Below are positions 8,099 to 15,974 of a DNA stretch of 36,830 nucleotides, one piece after another. The notes under the pieces were generated by a model that did not search any database, was not told the origin of the DNA, and saw only the letters and a program-made list of their open reading frames with translations. Each line of letters opens with the position of its first letter. The first letter of the stretch is position 1. Both the position numbers and the translations under genes were made by a program. This DNA comes from Bradyrhizobium cenepequi (lineage in GTDB: Bacteria > Pseudomonadota > Alphaproteobacteria > Rhizobiales > Xanthobacteraceae): contig NZ_JAGKJI010000063.1 of NCBI RefSeq assembly GCF_020329485.1, positions 1-36,830 on the forward strand, given 5' to 3'.

Positions 8099-9520
8099 TC
8101 ACTCATCCAGTATCCAGGTGTCCTTGGTGCCGCCGCCCTGGCTGGAATTGACCACGAGCGAGCCTTCCTTCAGCGCCACCCGCGTCAGCCCGCCCGGTAC
8201 GATGGTGACGTGCTCGCTGCCGGTCAGCACGAACGGGCGCAGATCGACATGGCGCGGCGCCAGCCCCTTGTCGGTGCATGTCGGGCAGGTCGACAGCGCC
8301 AATGTCGGCTGGGCGATGAAGCCTTCGGGTTCGCGCTTGAGCTTGTCGCGGAAGGCCTCGATGGTCGCTTTCGTCGCGGCGGGCCCGATCAGCATGCCGT
8401 AGCCGCCGGAGCCGTGCACTTCCTTCACGACGAGGTCGTCGAGATTGTCGAGCACATAGGCGAGATCCTGCGGCTCACGGCAGCGCCAAGTCTGCACGTT
8501 CTTCAGGATCGGCTCCTCGGAGAGATAGAATTTCACGATGTCGGGCATGTAGGAATAGATCGCCTTATCGTCGGCGATCCCGGTCCCGACCGCGTTGGCA
8601 AGCGTGATGTTGCCGGCGGCATAGGCCGACATGAGCCCGGGCACGCCAAGCGCGGAGTCCGGGCGGAAGGTGAGAGGATCGAGGAAGTCGTCATCGACGC
8701 GGCGGTAGATCACGTCGACGCGTTTCAGGCCCTCGGTCGTGCGCATGAACACTTCATCGTTCTTGACGATGAGGTCGCGCCCTTCGACCAGCTCGATGCC
8801 AAGCTTGTCAGCAAGGAAGGAGTGCTCGTAATAGGCAGAATTGTAGATGCCGGGTGTCATCAGCGCCACGGTCGGCTCAGCGGCGGCACCGCGCGGCGCG
8901 ACCGAGCGCAGCGCCGCCAGCAGCTCGTCCGGGTAACGTTCGACCGGCGCGACGCGGTGGCGGGCGAACAGGTCCGGAAACAGCCGCATCATGATCTCGC
9001 GGTTTTCCAGCATGTAGGACACGCCCGATGGCGTACGCGCATTGTCCTCCAGCACGATGAAGTTTTCCGGATCGGTCCGGATGATGTCGATGCCGGCGAT
9101 ATGCACATAGACGTCGTGCGGCACGTCCTGACCGTTCATCTCCGGGCGGAAGACCGGGTTCTGGAAGATCAGATCTTCCGGGATGATGTTGGCGCGCAGG
9201 ATGTCGCGGCCGTGATAGATGTCGCGCAGGAACAAATTGAGGGCAAGCACGCGCTGCTTCAGCCCCTTTTCCAAGAGCGCCCATTCCTTGGCGGACAGGA
9301 TGCGTGGGATCACGTCGAAGGGGATCAGCCGCTCCTGGGCTTCGGCGTCGCCATAGACTGCGAAGGTGATGCCGATCCGGCGGAACAGGAGCTCCGCCTC
9401 CTGGCGGCGATATTCCAGCGCATCCGGGGGCGTCTCCTTCAGCCAGCGGGAGAGCTCCTGGTAGGCCTGGCGGATTTCGATGCCGCCATGGCCGTTCATC
9501 TCATCGAATGCAACTGCCAT
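8099..9520 (-). CDS. Circularly permuted ATP-grasp ligase (DUF404/DUF407, COG2308)
   Basis: About 473 residues. The sequence shows the features of the circularly permuted ATP-grasp family: a basic N-terminal helical part, FRPEMNGQDVPHDVYVHIAG (split over about 20 residues), VLEDNARTPSGVSYMLENR and the C-terminal EVHGSGGYGMLIGP glycine-rich nucleotide loop. Such enzymes are predicted amidoligases (COOH-NH2 ligases) joining a carboxylate to an amine at the cost of ATP. The ATG at 9520 (MAVAFDEMNG) was chosen; AGGA lies five bases upstream. An upstream alternative adds eleven residues. It is the first gene of the minus-strand set with alpha-E and transglutaminase, and is divergent from the cinA-like gene. 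Confidence 0.92.
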   Translation of the reverse strand: MAVAFDEMNGHGGIEIRQAYQELSRWLKETPPDALEYRRQEAELLFRRIGITFAVYGDAEAQERLIPFDVIPRILSAKEWALLEKGLKQRVLALNLFLRDIYHGRDILRANIIPEDLIFQNPVFRPEMNGQDVPHDVYVHIAGIDIIRTDPENFIVLEDNARTPSGVSYMLENREIMMRLFPDLFARHRVAPVERYPDELLAALRSVAPRGAAAEPTVALMTPGIYNSAYYEHSFLADKLGIELVEGRDLIVKNDEVFMRTTEGLKRVDVIYRRVDDDFLDPLTFRPDSALGVPGLMSAYAAGNITLANAVGTGIADDKAIYSYMPDIVKFYLSEEPILKNVQTWRCREPQDLAYVLDNLDDLVVKEVHGSGGYGMLIGPAATKATIEAFRDKLKREPEGFIAQPTLALSTCPTCTDKGLAPRHVDLRPFVLTGSEHVTIVPGGLTRVALKEGSLVVNSSQGGGTKDTWILDE

Positions 9521-9745
9521 AAATCCTGACTGTCCTCCCAAGCCATGCGGCACAGTGCATGACTTGACGGGATGGTAGCAAGGGGCGGGCCAGCGGGATA
9601 TGCATTGGCTGGCGACATTTGGTATGGGTGTCTCAAGGGGCTGCTCGAAAAATCGGCTGCCGCCTGCTTATTTCGGCAGCAAAGACCCGCGACTTCACGG
9701 CGCTGCATCGACAGGGCCTGGGCGGAAAAGGGTGAGGAAGAGACC

Positions 9746-10483
9746 ATGAGCGAGATCGTCACGGCGGGCCTTCTGGTGATCGGCGATGAGATCCTGTCCG
9801 GCCGGACCAAGGACAAGAATATCGGCTTCATCGCCGAATACCTGACCAATATCGGCATCGACCTGAAGGAAGTGCGTGTCGTCGCCGACGATGAGGACGA
9901 GATTGTCGCCGCCCTGAATGCGCTGCGCCACCGCTATAGCTATGTCTTCACCACCGGCGGCATCGGCCCGACCCATGACGACATTACCGCCGATGCCGTG
10001 GCAAAGGCGTTCAGCGTCGGCATCGATCACCACCCGGAAGTAGTGGCGCGCTTCCGCGAGCGCTGGAGCGACCAGGACCTGAACGAGGCGCGGTTGCGGA
10101 TGGCGCGCATCCCCGACGGGGCCGACCTGATCCAGAGCGCGACCATCCTCGCGCCCGGCTTCAAGCTCAGCAATGTCATCGTGATGGCGGGCATACCGAC
10201 GATCATGCAGGCGATGATGGATATCGTTGCGCCGCGCCTGAAATCGGGCGCGCGAATGCTGTCCGATTCAATCCGCGCCAATGCGCGGGAAGGCGACATT
10301 GGCGGACCCTTAAGGGAGATCGCCATGGCCCATCCCGACACCATCATCGGCAGCTATCCGTTCATGGACGAAGAGCAGCGGCCGAACACCAATCTGGTGG
10401 TCCGCTCGCGAGATCCCGATAAGCTCGCAGCCGCAATGACCGCGGTGAAGGAGATGCTGGCGAACCTGCAGGTTACTCGCTAA
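9746..10483 (+). CDS. CinA/MoaB-type molybdopterin-binding domain protein
   Basis: A 245-residue protein of the MoCF_biosynth (molybdopterin-binding) fold. GDEILSGRT at 13-21 and TTGGIGPTHDDIT at 69-81 are the characteristic binding loops. It matches the short CinA-N type often labelled competence/damage-inducible protein A; the C-terminal deamidase domain of full CinA is absent. Family relatives bind molybdopterin or cleave ADP-ribose/nicotinamide nucleotides, so the exact reaction is unsure. GAGGAAG precedes the ATG at 9746, and the frame upstream, though open, is not protein-like. It is followed 41 bases later by gpt and is probably co-transcribed. Confidence 0.9.
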   Translation: MSEIVTAGLLVIGDEILSGRTKDKNIGFIAEYLTNIGIDLKEVRVVADDEDEIVAALNALRHRYSYVFTTGGIGPTHDDITADAVAKAFSVGIDHHPEVVARFRERWSDQDLNEARLRMARIPDGADLIQSATILAPGFKLSNVIVMAGIPTIMQAMMDIVAPRLKSGARMLSDSIRANAREGDIGGPLREIAMAHPDTIIGSYPFMDEEQRPNTNLVVRSRDPDKLAAAMTAVKEMLANLQVTR

Positions 10484-10524
10484 AGCGGCGCAGAAGCACT
10501 GCAGAAGGATTTTTGGAGAGACAG

Positions 10525-11049
10525 ATGGCGGCGGATACGACCCTCAGCGCGCAGGAGCGGGCAGGCAAGGCCTTCCCGGTCTCCTGGGACCAGTTCCATC
10601 GGGACTGCCGGGCGCTGACCTGGCGGCTCAACGAGGTCGGCCCGTTCAAGGCGGTGATCGCGATCACCCGCGGCGGCCTGGTGCCGGCGGCGATCGTGGC
10701 GCGCGAGCTTGGCGTGCGCGTCATCGACACCGTCTGCGTTGCAAGCTACGACCACACCAAGCAGGGTGATCTTCAGGTCCTGAAGGGCATTTCAGAGCAA
10801 ACCGCCAAACTCGGCGGCGGTACCGGTAAGGGGCTTCTGATCATCGACGACCTCGTCGACACCGGCAAGACCGGCAAGATGGTGCGCGAGATGATGCCCG
10901 ATGCCCATTTCGCCACCGTGTATGCCAAGCCAAAGGGCCGACCGCTGGTGGACACCTTCATCACCGAGGTGTCCCAGGACACCTGGATTTTCTTCCCCTG
11001 GGACACCGCGCTCTCCTTCCAGCCCCCGATTCGCGACGGCGCGGCGTAG
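10525..11049 (+). CDS. gpt: Xanthine-guanine phosphoribosyltransferase
   Basis: A 174-residue type I phosphoribosyltransferase. The PRPP-binding loop reads IIDDLVDTGKT at 106-116, the first phosphate loop is ITRGGLVPA near 47-55, and the C-terminal end (TWIFFPWD) is the purine-binding end typical of E. coli-type Gpt. It converts xanthine, guanine and possibly hypoxanthine to nucleotides in the cytoplasm for purine salvage. The ATG at 10525 with GGAGAGAC just upstream is preferred over the in-frame TTG at 10513. A family C repeat follows immediately. Confidence 0.95.
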   Translation: MAADTTLSAQERAGKAFPVSWDQFHRDCRALTWRLNEVGPFKAVIAITRGGLVPAAIVARELGVRVIDTVCVASYDHTKQGDLQVLKGISEQTAKLGGGTGKGLLIIDDLVDTGKTGKMVREMMPDAHFATVYAKPKGRPLVDTFITEVSQDTWIFFPWDTALSFQPPIRDGAA

Positions 11050-11054
11050 CTCTT

Positions 11055-11197
11055 ACCTCGCCCCGCTGGCGGGAGAGGTCGGATCGCATCGAAGATGCGA
11101 TCCGGGTGAGGGGACTCTCCGCGAATACATATGTGTCAGTGTTCGCGGACGGAGCCCCTCATCCCGACCTTCTCCCCGTGAAGGACGGGGAGAAGGA
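11055..11197. repeat. Inverted repeat, family C (copy 2), with two strong hairpins
   Basis: It contains a perfect 10-bp hairpin GGATCGCATC-GAA-GATGCGATCC (11081-11103) and a 12-bp hairpin CCTTCTCCCCGT-GAAGG-ACGGGGAGAAGG (11168-11196). Outer parts CTCGCCCC...GGGTGAGGGG and CCCCTCATCCCGACC resemble rhizobial intergenic mosaic elements. It probably ends gpt transcription or separates the mRNAs. Its right arm overlaps the ribosome-binding site of the next gene. Confidence 0.85.
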
Positions 11198-11206
11198 GAA
11201 CCACCA

Positions 11207-11851
11207 ATGCCCCTGCAGAACCGCGTCACGCCAACGGGCGAGATCGTCGCCACGCCGCGCCGTGGGCTGTTCACCGGCAATCGCGGCATCATCCATGATC
11301 CCGCCACCAAGACGCTGCTGAAAAAGCGCTGGTCGAGCCCGGCGTGGCTGACTTGTGTGTGCGAATTCCGCGGCCGGCGCCGCAAGGTGATGGGCGGGCG
11401 AAGCTGGACCGAATTGTTCTTCCTCGACGAAGCGACCGCGCTCGCCGCTGGCCATCGCCCCTGCTTCTTCTGCCGCCGCGACGATGCCAATCACTTTCGT
11501 GCCGCTTGGGAACGGGGCAATGGCGTCGACAATCTCCGCGCGCGCGAGATCGACGCGGTGCTTCACCGCGAGCGCCTCGACCGCGGCAGGAAGCGGCTGC
11601 ACCCGCTGCCGGCGCCGTTTGCGAAACTGCCCGACGGCGCGATGGTGCAGGCCGGTCAAGAGAGCTATTTGATCATGAACGGCGAGCCGCTGCGCTGGTC
11701 ATTCGCCGGCTATTCGCGCAGCGAGATCGACGCGAATGCCGCGATGCTGCTGACGCCGCCATCAACGGTTCGCGCCCTCGCGGCCGGTTATCAGCCGGTG
11801 CTTCATCCGAGCGTGATGCAACTCGTAGCCCGGGTGGAGCGGAACGCGTAA
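11207..11851 (+). CDS. Conserved protein with Ada-like cysteine motif
   Basis: A 214-residue protein without a certain family name. The region DEATALAAGHRPCFFCRR (about 74-91) closely resembles the second half of the Ada-type zinc-binding domain (EEALAAGYRPCKxCxP), with Cys86 and Cys89; an earlier C-x-C pair (Cys50, Cys52) could complete a four-Cys zinc site. No methyltransferase domain follows. The middle has many charged residues (RERLDRGRKRLHP). AAGGAG lies nine bases before the ATG at 11207, but this sequence belongs to the arm of a repeat hairpin. The last eight or so codons and the stop lie inside another repeat (from 11824). Function unknown; DNA binding is possible by analogy with Ada. 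Confidence 0.75.
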   Translation: MPLQNRVTPTGEIVATPRRGLFTGNRGIIHDPATKTLLKKRWSSPAWLTCVCEFRGRRRKVMGGRSWTELFFLDEATALAAGHRPCFFCRRDDANHFRAAWERGNGVDNLRAREIDAVLHRERLDRGRKRLHPLPAPFAKLPDGAMVQAGQESYLIMNGEPLRWSFAGYSRSEIDANAAMLLTPPSTVRALAAGYQPVLHPSVMQLVARVERNA

Positions 11852-11918
11852 CCCGGGACACCTGCGTCGGCGTTTGCGAGTGGTCCCGGGTTACGCTGGC
11901 GCTTCACCCGGGCTACGG
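11824..11918. repeat. Palindromic repeat, family D, overlapping a gene end
   Basis: Arms CGTAGCCCGGGTG (11824-11836) and CACCCGGGCTACG (11906-11918) are perfectly complementary, with inner arms CGTAACCCGGGAC and TCCCGGGTTACG. The left arm encodes the C-terminus and stop of the preceding gene. It sits between convergent genes. Confidence 0.9.
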
Positions 11919-11955
11919 TACTTAATCATTCAACCTTGAACAGAAGCGTTCGACA

Positions 11956-12978
11956 TCAGCCGAGCCGCTGCCGCGCCAGCGCAGCACCCGCGCCGAGCGC
12001 CATCAGCTTGGCTTCCGCGACGTCGCGCCGCATCGGTGCCATGCCGCAATTGGTCGTCGCGATGATGTTGCTCTTCGGCACGAATTTCGAGACCGCCTCG
12101 ATCACGCTGGCCACGTCCTCCGCGGTCTCGACGATGTCGCTCGCGACATCGATCACGCCGGCCTGGACGATCTTGCCCGGCAGCAGCGCAAGCAGTTCGA
12201 GCGGCACTTTCGAGTTGCGGCATTCGATTGCGACCTGCTGGATCGCGCTCTTGTCGATCACCGGGAACGTCTCTTCGTATTGCCGCCACTCGCTGCCCAG
12301 CGTCTCTTTCCAGTCGGTGTTGGCCTTAATGCCGTAGCCGTAGCAGATGTGCACGGCGGTGTCGCAGGTCAGCCCCTCCGCGGCGCGCTCCAGAGCCTTG
12401 ATGCCCCAGTCGCGGACCTCGTCCATGTAGACATTGAAGGCGGGCTCGTCGAACTGGATCATGTCGACGCCATCGGCCTCGAGCGCCTTCGCCTCCTCGT
12501 TCAGGAGCTCGGCAAACGCGAACGCCATCTTGACGCGGTCGCCGTAATATTTGTCGGCGATGGTGTCGATGATGGTCATCGGGCCGGGCAGGGTGAATTT
12601 CAGCTTGCGCGTGGTGTGGGTGCGGGCGACGCGGGCTTCATCCGCATGGACGCGGCCCTTGAGCCGCAAGGGCGCCACCACCTGCGGCACCATGGCCTTA
12701 TAGCGGTCCTTGCGGATACCCATCTCGATCTTGTGGGCGAAATCGATGCCCTCGACCTTCTCCAGGAAGCCGTGGACGAAATGCTGCCGTGCCTGCTCGC
12801 CCTCGGTGATGAGATCGATCCCGGCATCCTCCTGCAGCTTCAACGCCAACAGAGTTGCGTCGCGCTTGGCGCGCGCAAGCTCGTCGCCTTGCGACTTCCA
12901 GGGCGCCCACAGCGTGTTAGGTTCGGCCAACCATTCCGGCTTCGGCAAGGAGCCTGCAATCGTGGTCGGAAACAGCAT
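11956..12978 (-). CDS. Core-type (single-domain) methionine synthase, MetE C-terminal family
   Basis: A 340-residue protein equal to only the catalytic C-terminal domain of cobalamin-independent methionine synthase. The zinc ligands can be placed as His210 and Cys212 (HICYGYG), Glu252 (VAIEC) and Cys311 (TTNCGM), and the substrate segment MIQFDEPAF is at about 173-181. It should transfer a methyl group to homocysteine (or a related thiol) in the cytoplasm. Such core-MetE proteins lack the N-terminal folate-binding half, and some use methyl donors other than methyl-tetrahydrofolate. A GGGAGG site precedes the ATG at 12978. It is divergent from the isomerase gene by 104 bases. Confidence 0.9.
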   Translation of the reverse strand: MLFPTTIAGSLPKPEWLAEPNTLWAPWKSQGDELARAKRDATLLALKLQEDAGIDLITEGEQARQHFVHGFLEKVEGIDFAHKIEMGIRKDRYKAMVPQVVAPLRLKGRVHADEARVARTHTTRKLKFTLPGPMTIIDTIADKYYGDRVKMAFAFAELLNEEAKALEADGVDMIQFDEPAFNVYMDEVRDWGIKALERAAEGLTCDTAVHICYGYGIKANTDWKETLGSEWRQYEETFPVIDKSAIQQVAIECRNSKVPLELLALLPGKIVQAGVIDVASDIVETAEDVASVIEAVSKFVPKSNIIATTNCGMAPMRRDVAEAKLMALGAGAALARQRLG

Positions 12979-13082
12979 GTCTGGCCTCCCTCGGTTCGGA
13001 TTGAGCGCCTGTCTGCCATGTCTTATGCTGGATGGCGAGCCCCGCTGAAACAAGAAATTGCAGACTTTAGGGAAATGCCGCC

Positions 13083-13691
13083 ATGATCGAGTTCTTCTTC
13101 GACTGCTCCAGCCCCTGGACCTATCTCGCGTTCCACAACATCCAGCCGCTGGCAAAGGAGTTCGGCGCCGAGATCTCCTGGCGGCCGATCCTGGTCGGCG
13201 GCATCTTCAATACTGTCAATCCGAGCGTCTATGCCTCGCGCGAAACGCCGGTGCCGCTGAAGGCGCGCTACATGACGAAGGACCTCGCCGACTGGGCGCG
13301 CTCGGCGGGCCTTGCGATCAAGATGCCGCCGAGTGTGTTTCCGGTGAACAGCGTCAAGGCGATGCGCGGTTGCATTTGGCTCGGCAATGAGAAGATGGTG
13401 CCGTTCGCGCGCGCGGTGTTCGAGGCCTATTGGGGCGAGGACAAGGATATTTCGCAGGATGCGGTGCTGACCGGGATCTGCAACAAGATCGGCATCGACC
13501 CGGCAAAATTCTTCGCCGGCGTCAGTGAGCAGGCGATCAAGGACCAGCTCAAGGCCAATACCGATGAAGTGATGGCGCGCGGCGGCTTCGGCTCGCCGAC
13601 CATCTTCATCGACAAGACCGACATGTATTTCGGCAACGACCGCTTGCCGCTGATCCGCGAGGCGCTGGCGCGCAAGAAGCAGGCGGCCTGA
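13083..13691 (+). CDS. 2-hydroxychromene-2-carboxylate isomerase-like (DsbA/GST-kappa fold)
   Basis: A 202-residue DsbA-like thioredoxin-fold protein. The active-site region FDCSSPWTYLA (residues 7-17) carries Ser where DsbA has Cys, as in 2-hydroxychromene-2-carboxylate isomerases and kappa glutathione transferases; GSPTIFID near residue 170 is the cis-Pro loop. The family uses glutathione for isomerisation in aromatic degradation, but many members have other roles. The ATG at 13083 is preceded by AGGGAA. The stop overlaps the start of the next gene by one base (TGATG), indicating translational coupling with the quinone oxidoreductase and a shared task. Confidence 0.9.
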   Translation: MIEFFFDCSSPWTYLAFHNIQPLAKEFGAEISWRPILVGGIFNTVNPSVYASRETPVPLKARYMTKDLADWARSAGLAIKMPPSVFPVNSVKAMRGCIWLGNEKMVPFARAVFEAYWGEDKDISQDAVLTGICNKIGIDPAKFFAGVSEQAIKDQLKANTDEVMARGGFGSPTIFIDKTDMYFGNDRLPLIREALARKKQAA

Positions 13692-14665
13692 TGCCCAGGG
13701 CCGTGGTCTGCCGCGAGCTCGGCCCGCCCGAGCTGTTGCGGCTGGAAACGTTCGCACCCGTGCCGCTGAAGCCGGGCGAGGTGCGCATCGCGATCCGCGC
13801 TGCGGGGATCAACTTCCCGGATGTGCTGATGACTGCCGGAGAGTATCAGCTCAAGCCGCCATTGCCGTTCACGCCGGGCATGGAAGCTGCCGGCGATGTA
13901 ATCGAGGCGAACGACGGCGGTGGCGTCAAAGTCGGCGACAAGGTGATCGTGAAGATGCGTTACGGCGCCTTCAGCGACGAGGCGGTGGCCGCACCGTCGC
14001 AGCTCACGCCGCTGCCATCGACATTCGATTACGCGGAAGGAGCGACCTTCCTCGCCGCGCACGGCACCGCCTATCATGCGCTGATCGATCGCGGCCAACT
14101 CAGGCACGGCGAGGTGCTGCTGGTGCATGGCGCCGGCGGCGGCGTGGGGTTGGCCGCAGTCGAAGTCGGCAAGCTGCTCGGCGCCGTCGTGATCGCGGCG
14201 GCATCCAGCGAGGAGAAGCTTGCGATCGCGAAGGCGAGGGGAGCGGACCATCTCGTACTCTATGCGTGTGAGCCGTTTCGCGATGCCGTGAAGCGCATCA
14301 CCGATGGTGGCGGCGCCGATGTCGTGTTCGATCCTGTCGGCGGCGAGGTGTTCGAGAACTCGATGCGCTGCATCAACTGGGGCGCGCGGCTGCTCGTCAT
14401 CGGCTTCACCGGCGGCATCGGGCTTGCCCGCACCAATCTCTTGATGATCAAGGGCGCCAGCGTGCTCGGCATTCGCGCCGGCGAAGCCGTGCGCCGCAAT
14501 CCGGCGTTGGGCGAGGTGCGCCTCAAGGCGCTGACCGAATGGGCGGAAGCCGGCAAGGTGCGCCCGAACATCTCGCATCGCCTGCTGCTGGAGGACTATG
14601 CGAAGGCGATGCGCCTGTTGCTGGAGCGCAAGGCAATCGGCCGCGTGGCGTTGGTGATGGATTAG
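13691..14665 (+). CDS. NADPH:quinone oxidoreductase (zinc-free MDR family)
   Basis: A 324-residue medium-chain dehydrogenase/reductase. The NADPH-binding glycine motif GAGGGVG is at 147-153 and the N-terminal catalytic domain starts with AAGINFPDVLMTAGEYQ. No Cys/His zinc ligands are seen in the usual places, fitting quinone oxidoreductases or acrylyl-CoA reductase-like enzymes. It probably reduces an electron-poor alkene or quinone with NADPH in the cytoplasm. The start codon overlaps the stop of the isomerase gene, and the stop codon touches a family A repeat, which likely ends the transcript. Confidence 0.92.
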   Translation: MPRAVVCRELGPPELLRLETFAPVPLKPGEVRIAIRAAGINFPDVLMTAGEYQLKPPLPFTPGMEAAGDVIEANDGGGVKVGDKVIVKMRYGAFSDEAVAAPSQLTPLPSTFDYAEGATFLAAHGTAYHALIDRGQLRHGEVLLVHGAGGGVGLAAVEVGKLLGAVVIAAASSEEKLAIAKARGADHLVLYACEPFRDAVKRITDGGGADVVFDPVGGEVFENSMRCINWGARLLVIGFTGGIGLARTNLLMIKGASVLGIRAGEAVRRNPALGEVRLKALTEWAEAGKVRPNISHRLLLEDYAKAMRLLLERKAIGRVALVMD

Positions 14666-14751
14666 CCGTCATTGCGAGCGAAGCGAAGCAATCCATTTCT
14701 CCGCTTGCGGCGCGATGGATTGCTTCGTCGCGGCGCTCCTCGCAATGACGG
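14665..14751. repeat. Palindromic intergenic repeat, family A (copy 2)
   Basis: A compact copy: GCCGTCATTGCGAGCGAAGC with AAGCAATCCAT on the left, and ATGGATTGCTTCGTCGCGGC with GCTCCTCGCAATGACGG on the right. It lies between the convergent ends of the oxidoreductase and lipoprotein genes, where a hairpin could terminate both transcripts. Confidence 0.9.
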
Positions 14752-14759
14752 TCTCATCG

Positions 14760-15179
14760 TCACTTGCCGGCCTGCGCGTAGCCGAGGCACGTTCGCACAA
14801 TCTGGCCGCAGACGGCATCCCGCGCGTCGCCGATGTCGGTATTCCCGGCATATTGCACCTCTGCGACCTTGCCGCCGACGAAGCGGAGCTGCACACGGCA
14901 ATAGCCGTTCAAAGGCTGGCCGCCGATGTTCAGCCCGGGCGGGATCGTGAGGGCCGGTGGTGCGACACCGCCGGGCGCGCTGGCGGCGTGCTCGTACATC
15001 CAGATTTCGCCGGTGCCGTCCTTGGCGGTTCCAGTCGGCAGGCCCGCGCACATTCTGATATTTGATTGATTAAGTCCGATCAGGCTTTCCCTGCCGCGTC
15101 GCGCCCATTCGGCGTCCCGTTCGGCACAGCCGGCGAGGACGAGGGGTGCCAGAACAAGCATCCGCAGGCGAGGTCGCAT
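14760..15179 (-). CDS. Small lipoprotein of unknown function
   Basis: About 139 residues with a lipoprotein signal: a basic start (MRPRLRM), a hydrophobic stretch and the lipobox LAGC with Cys18. The mature part is polar and has further Cys residues (CAGLPTG, GYCRVQLRF, AVCGQIVRTC) that could form disulfides, so it is likely a periplasm-facing lipid-anchored protein. I recognise the general pattern of small alphaproteobacterial lipoproteins but no named domain. The start could also be the ATG at 15161, which shortens the n-region; neither has a clear ribosome-binding site. Confidence 0.7.
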   Translation of the reverse strand: MRPRLRMLVLAPLVLAGCAERDAEWARRGRESLIGLNQSNIRMCAGLPTGTAKDGTGEIWMYEHAASAPGGVAPPALTIPPGLNIGGQPLNGYCRVQLRFVGGKVAEVQYAGNTDIGDARDAVCGQIVRTCLGYAQAGK

Positions 15180-15281
15180 CGGTACCGATTCAATAGCCGG
15201 ATTTGTACCGACGATATCGCGTTGCGAATTTGCGTTGCAGTGGAACGGCAGGCTTGTCTCCATGCACGCGCGGCATGGATC

Positions 15282-15313
15282 AAAAAACGAGGTGGCGCGT
15301 TATCAACGCCCAC
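15282..15313 (-). terminator. Rho-independent terminator after the lipase-like gene
   Basis: On the minus strand, right after the stop of the gene at 15315, GTGGGCGTT-GATA-AACGCGCCAC forms a stem with one bulged base, followed by CTCG and TTTTTTG. This is an ordinary intrinsic terminator. Confidence 0.65.
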
Positions 15314-15314
15314 T

Positions 15315-15974
15315 TTACGAACCCACCTCGAATCTTCCCTCCTGAAGGAACGCAATCGTCTGCGCGATGGCTTCGTTGCTGCGCACCAGCCACGGATGTG
15401 ACGTGCGCACGACAATATGATCGATCATGCCTTCCAGCTTCGTGTTCGCGACCGACACACGTCCGTCATGTGGCCGCGGCAGGAAGGCCGACGCGACCGG
15501 GTAGATCGAGCGGTTCCCTGCGATGATGCCGACCGGATAGTCGATCGGCGGCAACAGCGCCATGGTCGCGGCATCGCGCAGCGTGCCGAGCTGCTGTCCC
15601 GCAGGGCCGAAGAAGGCACGGTACAGCACGACGTGCTTCAAGCGGTCCGCGATCTCGCTGCCGCCATTCGGCGTGCCCAGCATCACCACGCGGCCGAGAT
15701 TGGGCGGCCGGTATTTGGCGAGATAGACCCGTGCCAATAGTCCGCCTATGGAATGACAGACGAAGTGCACTTGGCCGTCGAGTCGGCCAGCAAGATGGTC
15801 AATCGCGGGATGAATATCTTCGGCCAACGCCTCGAGCGCTTTGCGGCGGCTGGCGTAGTCGAGATTGAGCGTCGCATATCCGACGCGCTCAACCGCGCGC
15901 TCCATTCTGCGAAACGAACGCGCGGTCCGGCTGATGCCGTGCAAGAGAACGACGCCATCCCGTAGGGTGCACAA
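15315..15974 (-). CDS. Lipase-like alpha/beta hydrolase (start uncertain)
   Basis: A small alpha/beta hydrolase of about 219 residues. It has the oxyanion HG loop at the very N-terminus (VVLLHGISRTA), the nucleophile Ser75 in CHSIGG, LGTPNGG typical of lipase/PGAP1-like esterases, and a C-terminal His (TSHPWL). It should cleave esters, perhaps lipids; no signal peptide is present. The start is a problem: the sequence upstream of the HG loop belongs to a family E palindrome. The frame stays open to a GTG at 16043 through the repeat, but those residues are repeat-encoded. I give the in-frame TTG at 15974, still inside the repeat edge. An intrinsic terminator follows the stop. Confidence 0.75.
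   Translation of the reverse strand: MCTLRDGVVLLHGISRTARSFRRMERAVERVGYATLNLDYASRRKALEALAEDIHPAIDHLAGRLDGQVHFVCHSIGGLLARVYLAKYRPPNLGRVVMLGTPNGGSEIADRLKHVVLYRAFFGPAGQQLGTLRDAATMALLPPIDYPVGIIAGNRSIYPVASAFLPRPHDGRVSVANTKLEGMIDHIVVRTSHPWLVRSNEAIAQTIAFLQEGRFEVGS

Noticed and set aside
7943..9529. Long plus-strand frame (over 500 codons) opposite the ATP-grasp gene
   Set aside because: The minus-strand protein is a clear family member; the plus frame is low-complexity and starts in a repeat.
12979..13082. Riboswitch upstream of core MetE
   Set aside because: The 104-base divergent region has no SAM or cobalamin riboswitch core that I can recognise.
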